Below, in pieces: positions 50,000 to 63,779 of a DNA stretch of 64,000 nucleotides. The first letter of the stretch is position 1. Every line of letters begins with the position of its first letter. The notes beneath the pieces were generated by a model. It made no database searches. It saw only the letters and a list, made by a program, of their open reading frames with translations, and was not told the origin of the DNA. Origin of the DNA: Ziziphus jujuba (Eukaryota; Streptophyta; Magnoliopsida; Rosales; Rhamnaceae); NCBI RefSeq assembly GCF_031755915.1, contig NC_083379.1, positions 21,214,001 to 21,278,000 of the forward strand. The letters are read 5' to 3'. The translations under genes were made by a program, and so were the position numbers.

Positions 50000-51064
50000 T
50001 GATACGAATGTAGGTCGACTTGCTTCTAAATCAGTATTATACAGCTCTGATCGAAATTAAGTTTAGATTCTAATGGTCTTGATCCCTAATCAAATTACGA
50101 CTAGAAACCTTAGTATATAAAGAAGACGCCATAATAGGTTATGGAAGTCTTATTAATAAGTCGAAATAAAACACTCGATCACTATTTGGTGTTTTAGGTA
50201 TTCACAGAGAACAAAGAGAATTCTTCTCACAATAATTTTTGGATCAATAGCGTAAGCTATTTTTCATTGAAAAATAAGCCCTTAAATAGGCCAATACCAC
50301 AAAATAAATAAATCCTAAAACCATTACGTAAAATAAGCCCTGAAATAGGCTTTCCTAATCTAATTTATCTTAATTAATTCCTTAATTTTGAAGAAGGAAT
50401 TAATTAATTTACAATAAAAATATTAAATATCAACCTTACTAAATGAATTTGTCTTGCAAATAATTAAACAAAAACCAAAATAAAAGACTATTGTCTAATT
50501 TAAAAGTATAATTTTCAGTTTTGAAAAGTAGTTGATTAGTTTTCCAAATAAACTGTCTTTATCCAATTACCAACTAATTTAAACTCCAAATTGCCAACTA
50601 ATTTAGAACTGGTCCCCACAGGTTGCCATTTATTGGAATGATCAAAGTTTGCTTGGATGACAAGATAACTCCTTCCCAGTGCAAAAACAATGCAATTCAA
50701 ACATATTGGAAGCTTAGGTGTAAATGGCGTGCTTGGACAGCCTTGCTTTTGCTTTAAGGCCTCTTGGTGAGCTTAATCACATTCATAAGTTAACAAACCC
50801 ATTCCTTGCTTCTCAGAGTCCTCATATGTACCAAAACAGCTTTCCGGATCTGTTTCGGCGTTCACAACATGGATGCTTAGTATGGACTTCGAATCTTCTA
50901 ATATTAATACACCTTCTTGAGATTTAATTACTCTTTAGATGAAACTAACCAGATTGTCCTTAAACCTCTTAGCTTGTGCCCCTGTAATTGGTTCGGTCTT
51001 CAATTGCACAAGATCAACACTCCAGCGAGTTGTTGTTTGCACAAGTACGGTCGAATTCTCATCA
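50000..51064 (-). repeat. 5' LTR of gypsy element 1 (1065 bp)
   Basis: Plus strand starts TGATACGAATG and ends TTCTCATCA. It is about 70 bases shorter than its partner. Confidence 0.85.
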
Positions 51065-51424
51065 TCGAAAGCTCACATACTTGCCCAAAGGCTTCCACAC
51101 TTGGTCAAAGGCTTCCACACTTATCCAAAGGCTTCGGTATAATAATAATAACAATAATAATAATTATTATTATTATTATGAATAATAACTATAAAAATAA
51201 ATAAATAAATAAATAACTAGTAATAATAATAATAATAACAATAACATTATTAATGACAAAAACAATAGTAATAATAGTAATAACAATAAAGGTGAATAAG
51301 TATAGTATTAAGATATCAAATCATGAGTAGATAAAGTAACATAAGATAAAATAATATTTTAAAATTCATAAATATACTATAAAATATATACACTAGTATC
51401 AGAGGTACATATGATACTATATAA

Positions 51425-52095
51425 TGATACGAACCTGGATCGACTTGCGCCTAAACCGTTATACTAGTTCATATCGAAATTAAGTTCAAATTCTAATGGT
51501 TACCTTGATCTCTAATCAACTTATAGTTAGAAACCTTGGTTTATAAAGAAAATGCCACAGCAGGTTATGGATGTCATATTGAGAAGTCAAATTAAAACAC
51601 TCGCTCACTATTTGGTATTTTAGGTGGTCAAAGAGAATAAAGATAATTCTTTGCACAATAATTTTTGAATCAATAAGGTAAGCTGTTTTTCATTGAAAAT
51701 AAGCCCTTAAATAAGGTAAAATCATAAGAGAAATAAACCCAAATATCATTAGGTAAAATTCAGCCAACATAGTAAAAGAATAGGATAGTGGCCGAATTTT
51801 CATGTCTTTTCTTAAACTAATTTGGATTAATTAATTTCTAAATTGAAGTATGTATACAAATGTTGTTCTTGGACAGCTTTGCTTCTACCTTGGTATGATT
51901 TCATAATCCTTGGTGAGCTTAATCACATTCATAAGCTAACAAACCCGTCTCTTGCTGGCTGGAGTCCACAGATGCACCAACCAGACTATCGTTAAATCTC
52001 TTATCTTGTGCCATAGTAATTGGCCTCATCTTCAATTGCACAAGATAAGCACCCAGAGAGTAGTAGTTTGTATGGGTGTAGGCCTGTTCTCATCA
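51425..52095 (-). repeat. 3' LTR of gypsy element 2 (671 bp, deleted)
   Basis: It matches 57806-58871 at both ends but jumps from about 51845 to the equivalent of 58500. An internal stretch of roughly 370-400 bases is missing. Confidence 0.85.
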
Positions 52096-52108
52096 TTCTC
52101 CTTCTCTT
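52096..52108 (-). other. polypurine tract of gypsy element 2
   Basis: AAGAGAAGGAGAA on the minus strand directly precedes the 3' LTR start TGATGAG. Confidence 0.75.
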
Positions 52109-52149
52109 GAAAATGATTTGTCCTTAAATCGAAGTCATCACCCACAGAA

Positions 52150-54720
52150 AAGGAGATAAATCAGCAACATTAAAGGTAGTACTCACATTTTAGTCACCTA
52201 GCAAATCAAGCTTGTAGGCGTTTTCACTGACCCTCTCCGAAACCTGAAAAGGTCCATCTCCTCTATGCATAAGCTTTGACTTGTGTTGTTTAGGAAACCT
52301 CTCCTTTCTTAATTGCAACCAAACGCAATCTCCGAGTTCAAACACAACCTTAGTCCAGCCTTGATTAGAAACCCTTTACATATTGCTTAGTCCGCCTCTC
52401 TATGTTTGTTTTAGTCTACTCATAAAGCTGCTTAAGTAATTTAGCTTTTTGATTTCCATCTAGATTACCACGTTCACTTAGAGGCAAACGTGTTAAATCT
52501 AATGGAGTTAAACGATTAAAACCATAAACAATTAGAAATGGAGAATATTTAGTAGCTAAATATATGGTTCTATTATAAGCAAACTCCACTTGCGGCAAAC
52601 ATTCCTACCAAGTTCTCAAATTTATACTAATTAATGCTCTCAACAATCAGATAAAATTCTATTCACTACTTGAATTTGACCATCAGTTTGTAGATGATAA
52701 ATAGTAGAAAATAAAAGTTTAGTCCCTAACTTAGCCCACAATATTTTCCAAAAGCAACTTAAGAACTTAGCATCCCTATCTAAAAGGCATATCATGAAGT
52801 CTTACCACTTCCCTAAAGAACAAGTTAGCAAACTTATCTATAGTTTTATTACATGTAATAAAGTGTGCCATCTTAGAAAACCTATCAGCAACTTAACATT
52901 GAGTATTTACCCATTCTAAACCTTGGTAAACCAAGTACAAAATCCATAGACAAGTTAACCCATGGATGAGAAGGAACAGGTAAAGGCATGTACAAGTCGT
53001 GCGGTTTCAACTTGGACTTTGATTTGTAACACCTAATACACCTCTCACAAATCCTCTCTACATATCTCCTCAAATTTGGCCAATAAAAATATTCTTGCAA
53101 TATTGACAAAGTCTTTACAATACCAAAGTGTCCCGTTAAGCCCCCACATGACTTTCTCTAACTAACAATTCCCTAATGCTACAACAAGGCACACAAAGTT
53201 GACTTTCCCAAAAAAAAAATCCCTCAAAGATATAGAATTTCTTATACCCATGTTTAGCAAAATTTTTATATATTTCACCAAAGTCACTATCATGCTCATA
53301 AATTTCTTTTAGTTGTTCAAAACCACGCAATCTAGCATCTTAAGTCAAAAATAAAACATACCTTCGGGATAATGCATCGGCTACCATGTTTTCCTTACCT
53401 TTCTTGAAAAAAATGGAGTAAGAAAAAGTCTTAATGAATTCAATTCATCTTCCATACCTTCGGTTATGCTTCCCTTGGCCTTTGATATCTTCAAAGATTC
53501 ATGATATGTGTGAATCACAAATTCCTTCGGCATTAAGTAATGTTGCCATGTCTCCAAAGCTTGGACTAATGCATTCATCTCTTTAACATATATTGGATAA
53601 ATCAATGCCACTCCATTCAACTAAAGTATGCTATCGGTCTTTCTTCTTACATCAACACAGCTCCAATACCTATACCAGAAGCATCACATTCAATTTCAAA
53701 AGTTTTAAAAAGATTTGGTAAAACCAATAAAGGAACATTAGTTAATTTCTCTTTCAACAAATTAAAAGACTTCTCTTGTGCTTCTCCCTATTGGAATCCC
53801 ACATTCGTCTTGACAAATCTCCTGTAAAAGCTAGCCAAACCATGAAAACTCTTTACCTGGGTGATGGTTGTAGGTTCGACTACTCTTGAATGGCTATGAC
53901 CTTGGATTGGTCAACTTTAATCCCTACAGCACTTACAACAAATCCTAGAAATACAGGCTCATTTTGGCAAAAATCACAATTTTTAATGTTAGCAAACAAT
54001 CTTTCCCTCTTAAATACTTTTAAAACTAACCTAAGCTATCCTACATGATCATCTAAATTTTTGCTATATAAAAGAATATCATCAAAGTAAACAACTATAA
54101 ATTTTCCAATTAATGAACGCATGACATGGTTAATTTATCTCATGAAAGTGGTACTTACATTAGTTAAACTAAAAGGCATTACTAACCACTCATACAAACC
54201 ATATTTTGTCTTAAATGTAATTTTCCACTCATCTCCCTCTTTCATTCTAATTTGATGATACCCACTTCTTTAGAAAACATGCATGCATCATATAATTCAT
54301 CAAGCATATATATAATCTAGGAATAGGATGCCAATACTTGATAGTTATGTTATTAATAGCCATATAATCTACACACATACGCCATGAACCATCTTTCTTA
54401 GGTAATAATAACATATAGATAGCACATGAACTCATGCTTTCTCTAATGTATCCTTTTTCAAGCAATCCACTTTCTTAACTTTGTAGTTCCTTTGTCTTCT
54501 CAGGATTACTTCTATATGCAGGCCTATTAGGAATTGCGGCTCTAAGAATAAAATCTATTTGATATTCAATCCCTCGAATAGGTGGTAAACCACTATGAAT
54601 CTTCTCCGGAAAGACATCATCAAATTCTTGCAAAAGATAAGATATAGAACATGGCAATATAAGCTCTTTAGGGTTAGTTAGATGATTTAGGTATGCATCT
54701 TTAGAAATCATGACCAACAT
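52150..54720 (-). pseudogene. RT, RNase H and integrase of gypsy element 2
   Basis: The RT lead-in is at 54720-54475 (EFDDVFPEKIHSGLPPIRG). RT continues with [19 protein letters not shown] at about 54440-54380 and the catalytic YFDD at 54078-54089. RNase H follows at 53620-53381 ([20 protein letters not shown]; the usual HTDHES reads HTYHES, a lost acidic residue). Integrase has its zinc-finger and core start at 53109-52885 (CERCIRCYKSKSK, PWVNLSMDFVLGLP) and core end at 52598-52416. The GPF/GPY module lies at about 52350-52160 (LRKERFPKQHKSKL, GDGPFQV). Stops and frameshifts separate the pieces. Confidence 0.88.
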
Positions 54721-55168
54721 AGTTTCTTACTCAATAGTGCCTTTTTCATCTCACCTTGGCTAAGATAAAAATTCTTTTTTTTCTTCTCTTTCCTCTCTTT
54801 CTTACTCTTGGGTTTCTCATTCTCTTCATCATTCTCAGTTTTCTCTCTCCTTTTCTTCTCACTCTCAGGTTTAGAAAAATTACCTTGGTGGTGTGGCTAA
54901 GCCTTGCTCCTTTGAATACTAGTTAAAGCTGTGGGTGGCATGCTTGACTTCTCCCTTTGCTGTTCGGCCTCCCTCCTTTGTTGTATTTGCAGTTAATCTC
55001 TAAATACCTCTTTTAGTGTCAATAGCTCAAGTTTAATTTTCTTTTCTTTAAATTGAAATACAATGGCATTTTCTCGACCATATGTATGGTATCCTTATCA
55101 AATTACCATGGTCTTCCTGAAAAAATATGCCTAGCATGCATAGGTACAACGTCACACAAAATCACATC

Positions 55169-55441
55169 CTAAGTATCAATACTAAGCTTTATCTTGGCTT
55201 GTTTATTTACCTTCATCTTTCCACTATCATTAAGCCATTGAAGTTTATATGATTTGGGATGTTTGATCATTCTTAAAACTAATTTCTCCACCATAAAATT
55301 ACTAATAACATTGGCACAACTTCCACTATCAACAATCATATTACAAATATTACCTTGAATGTCACATCTAGTATGGAAGATGTTTTTCCTTGGCACTTGA
55401 TCTTCATCTTTGTACACGGTCGATACTTTTCTTGCCACCAA
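55169..55441 (-). pseudogene. protease of gypsy element 2
   Basis: An aspartic protease-like segment with active-site DSG in MIVDSGSCANV, preceded by IFHTRCDIQG. It runs directly on from the gag frame region and stops early. It is almost the same as the fragment in element 1, which confirms their relationship. Confidence 0.8.
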
Positions 55442-55465
55442 GCTTAGTTTGGCCCTTAGAGCTTT

Positions 55466-56760
55466 TTAGGTCTTAGATTCACCTTGTTCTTCCTCTTCAA
55501 ATTCTTCCTCATCATGTTCAGTTTGAGCTTCAGTTTCATCACTATCAGACTCCAACTCTCCACTATCCTTTAGCACCATAATTCTTCGATTTGGACATTG
55601 GTTTGCAACATGTCCTCGGCCCTGATACTTAAAACACACAATATCATGAGTTCTAGATGGTTTAAAATCAAACTTATCACTCGGTTTTGGTGTTTGTGTG
55701 GATTTGGCCAGATTGTCCCTCATTGGCCGACTGAAGCTACCTTTCTCCGATTTTGGTTTTGGCTTTGATTCGAATGCGGAATTTCTTCTCCAACCACTTA
55801 AATTTGTCCCCCCGCTGCTTAAAACTTCTCCAAACCATAAGGTACTAGCCTTCCTCTTGAGTTGATTCTCAATTTTGATGGCCACATGTAACATCTCTTG
55901 CAACTCCACATATTGTTGTAATTCCACTTGGTTGGCAATCTCTTGGTTTAATCCTCTAACAAACCTAGCCATTTTTGCCTCATGGTCGTCATTCAAACTT
56001 AACCTCATCATGAACGTCTCCATCTCCTTGTAATAGTCCTCCACGATACTTCTTCCTCTGGATAAAGATTATAAACTTTGATGCAACAACCTATGGGAAT
56101 GGCTTGGTACCAAGCTTTTCCTCATGGCTTGGTACCAAGCTTTTCCTCATGGCTCCTTTCATTTATCTCTCAGTGGTTATTAATTCATCAACAACTCTCC
56201 TTCAGGTATTTTCTCATTGCTCCACCATTGTAAAGCATAATGTCCAAATTCCAAGGTGACCAACTTAACCTTTTTAGCATCCGAATAATTATGACAATCG
56301 AAGATCATCTCCATTCATTTTTCCCATTCTAAGTAAGCCTCTGGATCATTCTTATCCAAAAATGGTTGTATGTTGACCTTAATATTTCTGCGATTATAAT
56401 CCTCATCTCGAGCTTGTCTTCCATGGTTTTGTCCTCCTTGGGGTGCAAATATATCTTCGTACTCTTCATTAAAGTTATCTCCAAAATCACCTCCTCCAAC
56501 TTCTTCCCTAAAATGTCCACGACCTTCTCTACCTCAACCATGTCCTCCTTATGGTTCCATCCTAGGGTTTGGTCTTCCTTGTGAGTTCTCAAACTTGTCC
56601 AACTTTGATCAAATTAAGTAATTGTCCTTTGCAATTGCTCCAACACCACTTGCATGTCCATAGGATATACTTCTTAATGCCCTATATTCTCCCTTACCCA
56701 TGGAATCCTCTCCAAGTTTTCTTATTGAGTCTCCTCCTCTTCATATTCTTGAATATGTCA
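55466..56760 (-). pseudogene. gag of gypsy element 2
   Basis: The open part is 56044-55466: NQEIANQVELQQYVELQEML, then a zinc-knuckle region CFKYQGRGHVANQC in which the second Cys is Tyr. It ends with an acidic tail. Upstream gag pieces lie at about 56760-56150. A 25-bp tandem duplication at 56101-56150 throws the frame. Confidence 0.8.
56101..56150 (-). repeat. 25-bp tandem duplication in gag
   Basis: The unit GGCTTGGTACCAAGCTTTTC plus CTCAT occurs twice without change. Twenty-five is not a multiple of three, so it creates a frameshift. Confidence 0.9.
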
Positions 56761-57790
56761 TGTTAGTGAAATAATGCATGACACCTCACCAAAATCACTC
56801 CCTCACGTGTATCAGTCAAACAAGGTCTCATTCACTCATGTTTTCACATTAATTTTGGCTTTTTACCACCCTTTTATAAGCTCACACTCTATTGCTTTTT
56901 TCCCACTCAATGAATATGTCAAAGTTCTCTTAAAACACACTTAAACAACAACTAGATGACAAGTATGTTCTAATTAAACCTATCAATAAAACAAAAGCAA
57001 GTGGCAAGCAATTTCCAAGTGGATGATAAAACCTAGTCTCGATTTTACTAACTAAGAAGGAAAAATAACAAGCAATTTTCGGATTCAATAAAGAAATATA
57101 TAAGAATATTAAGAGTTTAAAATTCAAGGATAAAATTTAGAAAAGGATCAACAATTAACAATAACTCAATTCCAACAAAATATATGATAGTTATTGGTTG
57201 TTGTTCTTGTAATTTAAATCTGTGTCTCAAATCCTTAAACCAATTTTAGTCCAATCAACTAACACCAATATTCAAATATCTAGCAACCAAACAAACTCAA
57301 TTTTTCAACTCTCTAAATCCTGGCTTTTGCATAATTTTCTTTTTTTTTTTTTTTTTTTTTTGATAACTTCAGCCATTTTTTATCACTAATAGAATAATAC
57401 CAACACAAAATCCAACATTACAATGATCACAAAAAAAAAAAAAAAAGAAATTCACAACTTGAATGCCAAACAAGTTATCAAACCTGATTGCACCTTCCAA
57501 ACTATTTTAGGGTTATGCAATATGCTCACAAAATTCCTCTTTTTTTTTTTTTATTAATCTTTTTGAATATATGAATGCAACTAATTAAGATTAAAACAGC
57601 AAGGAAAAATCAACAATAAACCAAATTAAACCAACCAATAAACTAGAAAGCAAAAATTCGGCTAAGAATCTTTCTTTTTAAATATGCAGAATGTGTATAG
57701 ATTGAAGCAATCTTAACCTAATGTCAAAATTGTAGATTAGCACAAAAATAAAACAAAGCAAATAACATAAATCAAACCTGAACAGAATTC

Positions 57791-57803
57791 AACTCTGATA
57801 CCA
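57791..57803 (-). other. primer binding site of gypsy element 2
   Basis: The minus strand reads TGGTATCAGAGTT, two bases inside the 5' LTR boundary. It matches the initiator tRNA-Met complement except for the last bases. Confidence 0.8.
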
Positions 57804-57805
57804 AA

Positions 57806-58871
57806 TGATACGAACCTCGGTCGACTTGCTCCCAAATCCGTATTACACTAGCCCGGATCGAAATTAAGTTCAAATTCTAATGGTCCACCTAACTCCTAAT
57901 TAACTTGTGCTTAGAAACCTTGGTATATGAAGAAGATGCCACAATAGGATATGGATGTCCTACTGATATGTCAAACTACAGCACTCGATCACTACTTGGT
58001 ATTTTAGGTGGTCATTGAAAAATAAGCCCTTAAACAGACTAAAATCACAAAAGAAATAAACCCTAAAACCATTAGGTAAAATTCGGCAAACATAGCAAAG
58101 AAAGTGGCTAAATTTCCAAATCTTTTCCTAAACTAATTTGGATTAATTAATTCCTTAGGTTTGAAATAGGAATTGATTAATTTACAATCAAAAGAATAAA
58201 ATATCAACCTTCCAAAATTAATTTTTCAGCAAATAATTAAATAAAAAAGCAAGAATAAAGACTATTTCCTAAAACAAAATTTAAATTTCAGATTTGGAAA
58301 GTAGTTGACTAGTTTTCCAAATAAGCTGTCTTTATCCAATCACCAGCTAATTAAGGTTTTGAATCAGATCCAATATGCCATGTAGGATATCAAATAGGAT
58401 TAGAACTGGTCCCACACATTGCCTTTGACTAGAATGACAAAAACTTGCTTGGATTACAAGTTATCTCCTTCTAAGTGCCAATCATGTTCATTTTGGCCTA
58501 AATTGAAATGTGTGCGCAAATGTTGTTCTTGGACAGCTTTGCTTCTTCCTTGACATGATTCCATGATTCCTTGGTGAGGTTAATCATGTTCATAAGCTAA
58601 CAAACCGATCCCTTGCTGCCTGGAGTCCATAGATGCACCAAAACAACTTTCCGGGTCCATTTCTTCCTTCACAACCTGAATGCTCAGCTCAGACTTAAAA
58701 TCTTTGTGTATAACAATGCCTTCTTGAGACTTAATCACACCTAGGATAAAGCTAACCATATTATCCTTAAGTCTCTTAGCTTATGCCTTAGTAATTATCC
58801 TCGTCTTCAATTGCACAGGATTAGCACCCTAGTGAGTAATAGTTTGTACGGGTGTAGGCGGGTTCTCATCA
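57806..58871 (-). repeat. 5' LTR of gypsy element 2 (1066 bp)
   Basis: Plus strand starts TGATACGAACC and ends GGTTCTCATCA. It is the complete partner of the shortened 3' LTR. Confidence 0.87.
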
Positions 58872-59264
58872 TATAACATGTTACATGATCTATGATATCA
58901 ATTGTTGCCGGTACCCTACTACCTATACAGCCCTAGATGGTTGCCTATAATGGTCGTTCGACCCCCTGGACTAGTAAGCAACAAACTCACAAGGCTAAGC
59001 TACTCATGGACTGCATCGAATTGATGCTCTCATACGATGTGTTATATACAAATGTAAAATAATATACTATATGTATATATAGGTATATATGAAAAGATAC
59101 TCGATGTACCATACGATATACCAATGGTGTCAGATAGTATTCGGCATCCCAAATACTACTCGATGAGGAGATTAAAGACAGCAATTTGCAATCGATCACT
59201 TTGGCATCCCACGACACCGATTGCTTATAACTTGTCATGGCTAAATCAATCGTGCTTCAACTGA

Positions 59265-59680
59265 GAGGGTGGTTGGTACTCACTATGCAAATATACTTGC
59301 CATATCTTAGACCCATAGCTCCCATAGGATGATCATATATATATGCATGCTAATTCGTAATGACAGCCATCCTACAGCCAGAGGGAAAAATGGCTATGCC
59401 GACCCTCTCTCAATGCAACTTATAAGGACGGCCATGAATATAACTTATGCACTTATCTATAACCATAATAAACAACCATCCTACGACTGAGGAGGGGGTT
59501 GCTATTAATCACTTTGCAAATATATACTTGCCAACTCTCAGGTCCATGGCACCTACAGGATGGCCATAATATAATAAACAATCATGCCAGGCATGGAAGG
59601 GGACAGCTTATGCTCACTATATAATACTTGCCAACCTTCAAGTTCATGGCATCTCAAAGAACGATCATACAAACTTGCAC
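59265..59680 (-). repeat. imperfect tandem repeats of O3
   Basis: Several units share CATATACTTGCCA-type starts, a GGATGGCCAT/CCATCCTAC block and GGTTGCTATT/GGACAGCTTATGCTCA-type ends. The zone corresponds to 23850-24290 in O1. Confidence 0.55.
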
Positions 59681-60188
59681 TCTTAACAATAATATAATGT
59701 AGAACACCAGTACAATATGGTGCATCTAAAAACTATAAAATTTTATAATAATATAGATATCAAATTTTGATAAAATACAATCAAGTTGTGCATTTTACCA
59801 AATCCATAAAACTCCATATTTTCTTTTAAATATCATCACAAATCCATCAATATAAATATTTCAATTTCTATCACCATAAAACCAAATCCATGAATAAGTA
59901 ATTAAATGAATAAATATATTTTTTTATCACATTAATTTAATATAATTATTTTTTCAAATCTTCAAAATCAATTTATACCAAAAATTTCATTAAAACAACA
60001 TAAAATTTCATATATAATTAAATACACAAGAATATATTTATTATGCGTCATAACCACGACAATAAAATCAACATAATTTAAAACTACAGTTTCCTTGATT
60101 TCAAATATATAAATTCAATGCCATACAAATTTAACTCAACATAAGCTTGGCCTCATATATTTAAATAACAATTTATTTATACATTATA

Positions 60189-63121
60189 TATCAGGACCGG
60201 TCCAAAATTACTCATCGGAACCCTAGACAAGCTCTGATCCCAGGGAAACCCTACCGGATCCTCCAATGGAAAATTCGGCAGAACCTCCCCTAAGAGTTTG
60301 ACTTACCACAAATTTTCTGCACTAAAAACACACTTCTATATTCATCCCCTTATTCCTCCCTCAATACTACAAATTGATTCCACAATTTTACAGTACTTCA
60401 CAGGAATAACAGTAATCCATTGCATAAATAATACATAAGTGTCAAGAACAGTATACAGAGCTTCATGAAGTACTATTAAACAAAGAATACAACAAGGATG
60501 AAAGAAATATTACAATTGAAATAAACGAATACAAAGGTACTTCTCGAACTACGGTAGCGGTGGAGATTTGGTTCGCTCCGGAAGAACGTCTACCACCCCT
60601 TGCACCTAAGGGAACGGAATTTAAAAACGTGAGATCCTAATCATTTCAGTGAGTGACCCTATCTACTGAACACTTTTAATATTAATAATAATAACAAATA
60701 AGGGAATTTAATTAATACCAACAATTAAATAGATAATTAAATAATAAACAATTGAAAGTAATAATTTCTCTGAAAAACCTCACTATTCACTCCGTTGGAA
60801 ATGTTCCCTTTTAAAAACATTTTCACAAAACCCGATATTCGTATTTTCCGAAAACCAAGGGATCAAATAATTTGATAAACAATAAATAAATACCCCAAAT
60901 ATAAATAAAATGTAATAAAATATGATAAATAATTTTGAACACTTTGGGGTTTGAAATTTCCATCCAAAAATTTATACTTGACGCACCACACCATATACCA
61001 GTGATGCCCTCCGATACTCAGCGTCCCGAGCACCGACTGGTGGGAGATTAATGAGAGAAACTTGCATACGGCACTTCGGCATCCCGACAGTACAGCTGCT
61101 GAAACCGTCATCCCGGCCAAGGAGGGGGGCGGCTGCGGCCAATATCAAACTTGCCTGCCCTCGGTCCAATGGCAACTCACGGAAGACATAATAACTTGCG
61201 CACTAACCACGTATATACTGGAACACCAATACTATATGAGTGCGTCTAAAATAATTATTAAATTAATTATTACCGTACCGATTTTCTAAAATCACCATGG
61301 GAAATATACCAGTTTTCAAATTTACCATCCCACATATTTTTCTTTAATATACCCTGTACAAAACCATCGATAACAATATAAAAATAATTTTTGTCGTAAT
61401 ACGAGGTTCAACAAATAATATTCCACGGGCATAATTATAAAATTTAAACCACCAATTTAAACAAATAATTTCCTTAAAATATTTAAACCAATTATGCCCA
61501 AAAATAATATTAAAACCACATACGATTTATTACTGAAAATACCTTGCTCATGCGTAATAAATAAAATTAAATCACAATAAAATAATAATTTTCCACAATT
61601 ATAATTAAATTGCACCACATGAGCATAATTCCAAATATCAATTAAACACCAATGAAATATAATTAACCGCCCAAAATATTTTTAACGGTGGGTCACTCAC
61701 CTTAAGCACGTATATCAGCTAAGATCCTCCGCAGGATCAACTCTACTACCCTTACGTGCACCTAAAACATCCACAATACACCAACCAAATATATTAATAT
61801 TTTAATCGGTAACTCCCAAATGGGTACCCGGGGAGCGAACACAAACGAAAACCAAAATTGACGAGTAATATACCGAATCGAAGCTTGAGTGACGAGGATC
61901 ACGGATTCGGTCTTACTTCCCGGAGATCGGACCCGAGGTGGCCAGAATCTCGCCGGAAAGCTTTCGGGATTCAACTCAGTGATTCTCCCAAACCATCATG
62001 AATTGGAGGAAAAGAACGCCGGATTTGGATTCAGGAGGTCGGAATTAGTGGAGAGGGACCGGTGGTGCAACTGGGTTCTCATCGGAACAGTGATTTCTGG
62101 CGAGCCATTGCGATCACCGGCAACCGTCGCTGACAGCGGTGCGTCTGGTGGCCGATGGCTGAGATTTTTGGAGATTTTGTAGATCGAGGGGAGAGGGTTC
62201 CAACGGGACCGGCGATGAGGCAAACGGAGGCCGGACGGCGAAGAGATCTGGGTTTGAAGGTTTTCAGCCCCTAATCAGAAAATACTCCGATCCCGGTGCG
62301 TTGGAGGTCCCGTGGCCGTAAAATTTGGTGGGATGGCCGAAAATGAGGAGGTGGTGAAGGGTGACAGGCGCGTGTGGCCTGAAAATGGCTGAAAATGGGT
62401 CAAACGGCAGTGGTCGGTGGTGGAGGGGAAAAATCACCTTCGCCGAAAAACGCTCCGATCCGGGCGCGTTGCCGGTCGGTTGGCTGTGAAATTTTGAGGG
62501 TTGTCCCAGAATGGAGAGGCGCTCCCGTCTGGCCGGCGCGTGTAGCAAGAATCGGCCGAAAAATTTGACAACTCCGCCTGCTGGTCGTTTCTCTCTCTCC
62601 CTCTCTCTCTTTCTCTCTCCTCCCCGTCGTTTTTACCAAATAAAAGCCACCGTGGGTGACACTGTTCACCCATGTGGACCAATCAAGTGTCGACACATGG
62701 CGTTACTGTACACTTAAGCCAGATATAATAAAATATTACGGTATCCGGCAAACTTCACACGTCCATAACGTTTTAACCAGATGTCCAATTTAAGCGTGCC
62801 GCTAGTCTATAAACTCGTATCGACAAGTACTTTACAACCATACAAAAGTCAAAACAAAATTATACAACGATAAAAAGTCAACTCCCGGCACCTTTTGGAC
62901 AGTTTGCACCTCGATTTGTTTTGCCCATAACTTTCGAACCGTACCTCCATTTTCGACTTGCTACTAGTCTACGAACTCGAGGCATCATGCACTTCGCCAC
63001 GGTACCATGGTCAACCAGAAATTTCAACTGGAACAAAAAATCAACTTTTGACCCACTCGGTCAACGATCAACCTCGGTCAACATGCACGAATTCCGATGT
63101 GGTTTGGGTCGGGGTGTTACA
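60189..63121 (-). mobile_element. ~2.93-kb LTR-like unit, copy E (probable solo LTR) in O3
   Basis: Plus-strand ends are TATCAGGACC and GGGGTGTTACA with a perfect TTATA target duplication (60184-60188 and 63122-63126). It has the same modules as copies A-D: one TCTCCC-type unit near 61140-61190, the exon-like 61-nt segment (61701-61761), the GC-rich block with an antisense frame on the plus strand (61889-62182), and a CT tract (62588-62625). The G-box pair has decayed to CATGTG-type sites, and the TTGAC cluster is at its far end. No coding domain is seen. Confidence 0.82.
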
Positions 63122-63637
63122 TTATACACATACATTTTTCAATTTTTCACATTTAATATAATAGTTTATTCAAAAATGGCATCTTTCTAAATATTCTACC
63201 ATAATTTGCAAATGAGGTACTAATGAAAAGCTAAAGAGGTGGGGAACACGTTGCTAACCTCTATTGGCCTCAATTTTGCCATAGTGGCTAGAAAATGACC
63301 ATAAAGTTTAGGCTAAACTTCAACTTGTCATATCTCCCAAACGGTGGGGAATTGAGCTGAATAAACCTCAAAATTGAACTCATGAGGTCCAAAAATGGAG
63401 GAAAGGAGGATCAATTCGGCCGAGAGGTGGCCAGAATGTCAGAAAACCGACCATGCCATCCCCAGCAACGAAGGCTTGATCTGGGCACGTGCAACAACGG
63501 CTGGCCATGTCCTTCAGGCTGCCGACTAGACTTTCCACCTGCTCTCCACCCATCCAACACGTTTCCTCAATAAGGAGGCCGAAGAAGGTGTTTTCCGATT
63601 GGATCCTAAAAGAAAAGGGAGAGGGAAGGAAAAAGAG

Positions 63638-63671
<34 letters not shown>

Positions 63672-63779
63672 TGTGAGTTTGGTTTTTTTGTGGTTGGGGT
63701 GGGGGAGGACATAAAAAAGAGAAAAGAAAAAGAAAAAAAAGAATAATATAATAATATAATATAATATTTTATTAAGGAT

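Larger units (their letters stand above)
46091..51064 (-). mobile_element. Ty3/gypsy element 1, internally deleted, 4974 bp
   Basis: It is bounded by TGAT...ATCA, with flanks CCGAA and TCGAA (4 of 5). In element orientation it has a 5' LTR (50000-51064), a PBS, gag, the start of protease, then directly the polypurine tract and 3' LTR (46091-47228). Reverse transcriptase, RNase H and nearly all integrase are missing. It is related in sequence and order to element 2. Confidence 0.88.
51425..58871 (-). mobile_element. Ty3/gypsy element 2, full order but decayed, 7447 bp
   Basis: It is bounded by TGATACG...CTCATCA with a perfect TATAA target duplication (51420-51424 and 58872-58876). In element orientation it has 5' LTR, PBS, gag, protease, RT, RNase H, integrase, PPT and 3' LTR. 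This order is typical of Ty3/gypsy. Many frameshifts and stops make it non-autonomous. I see no chromodomain. Confidence 0.92.
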
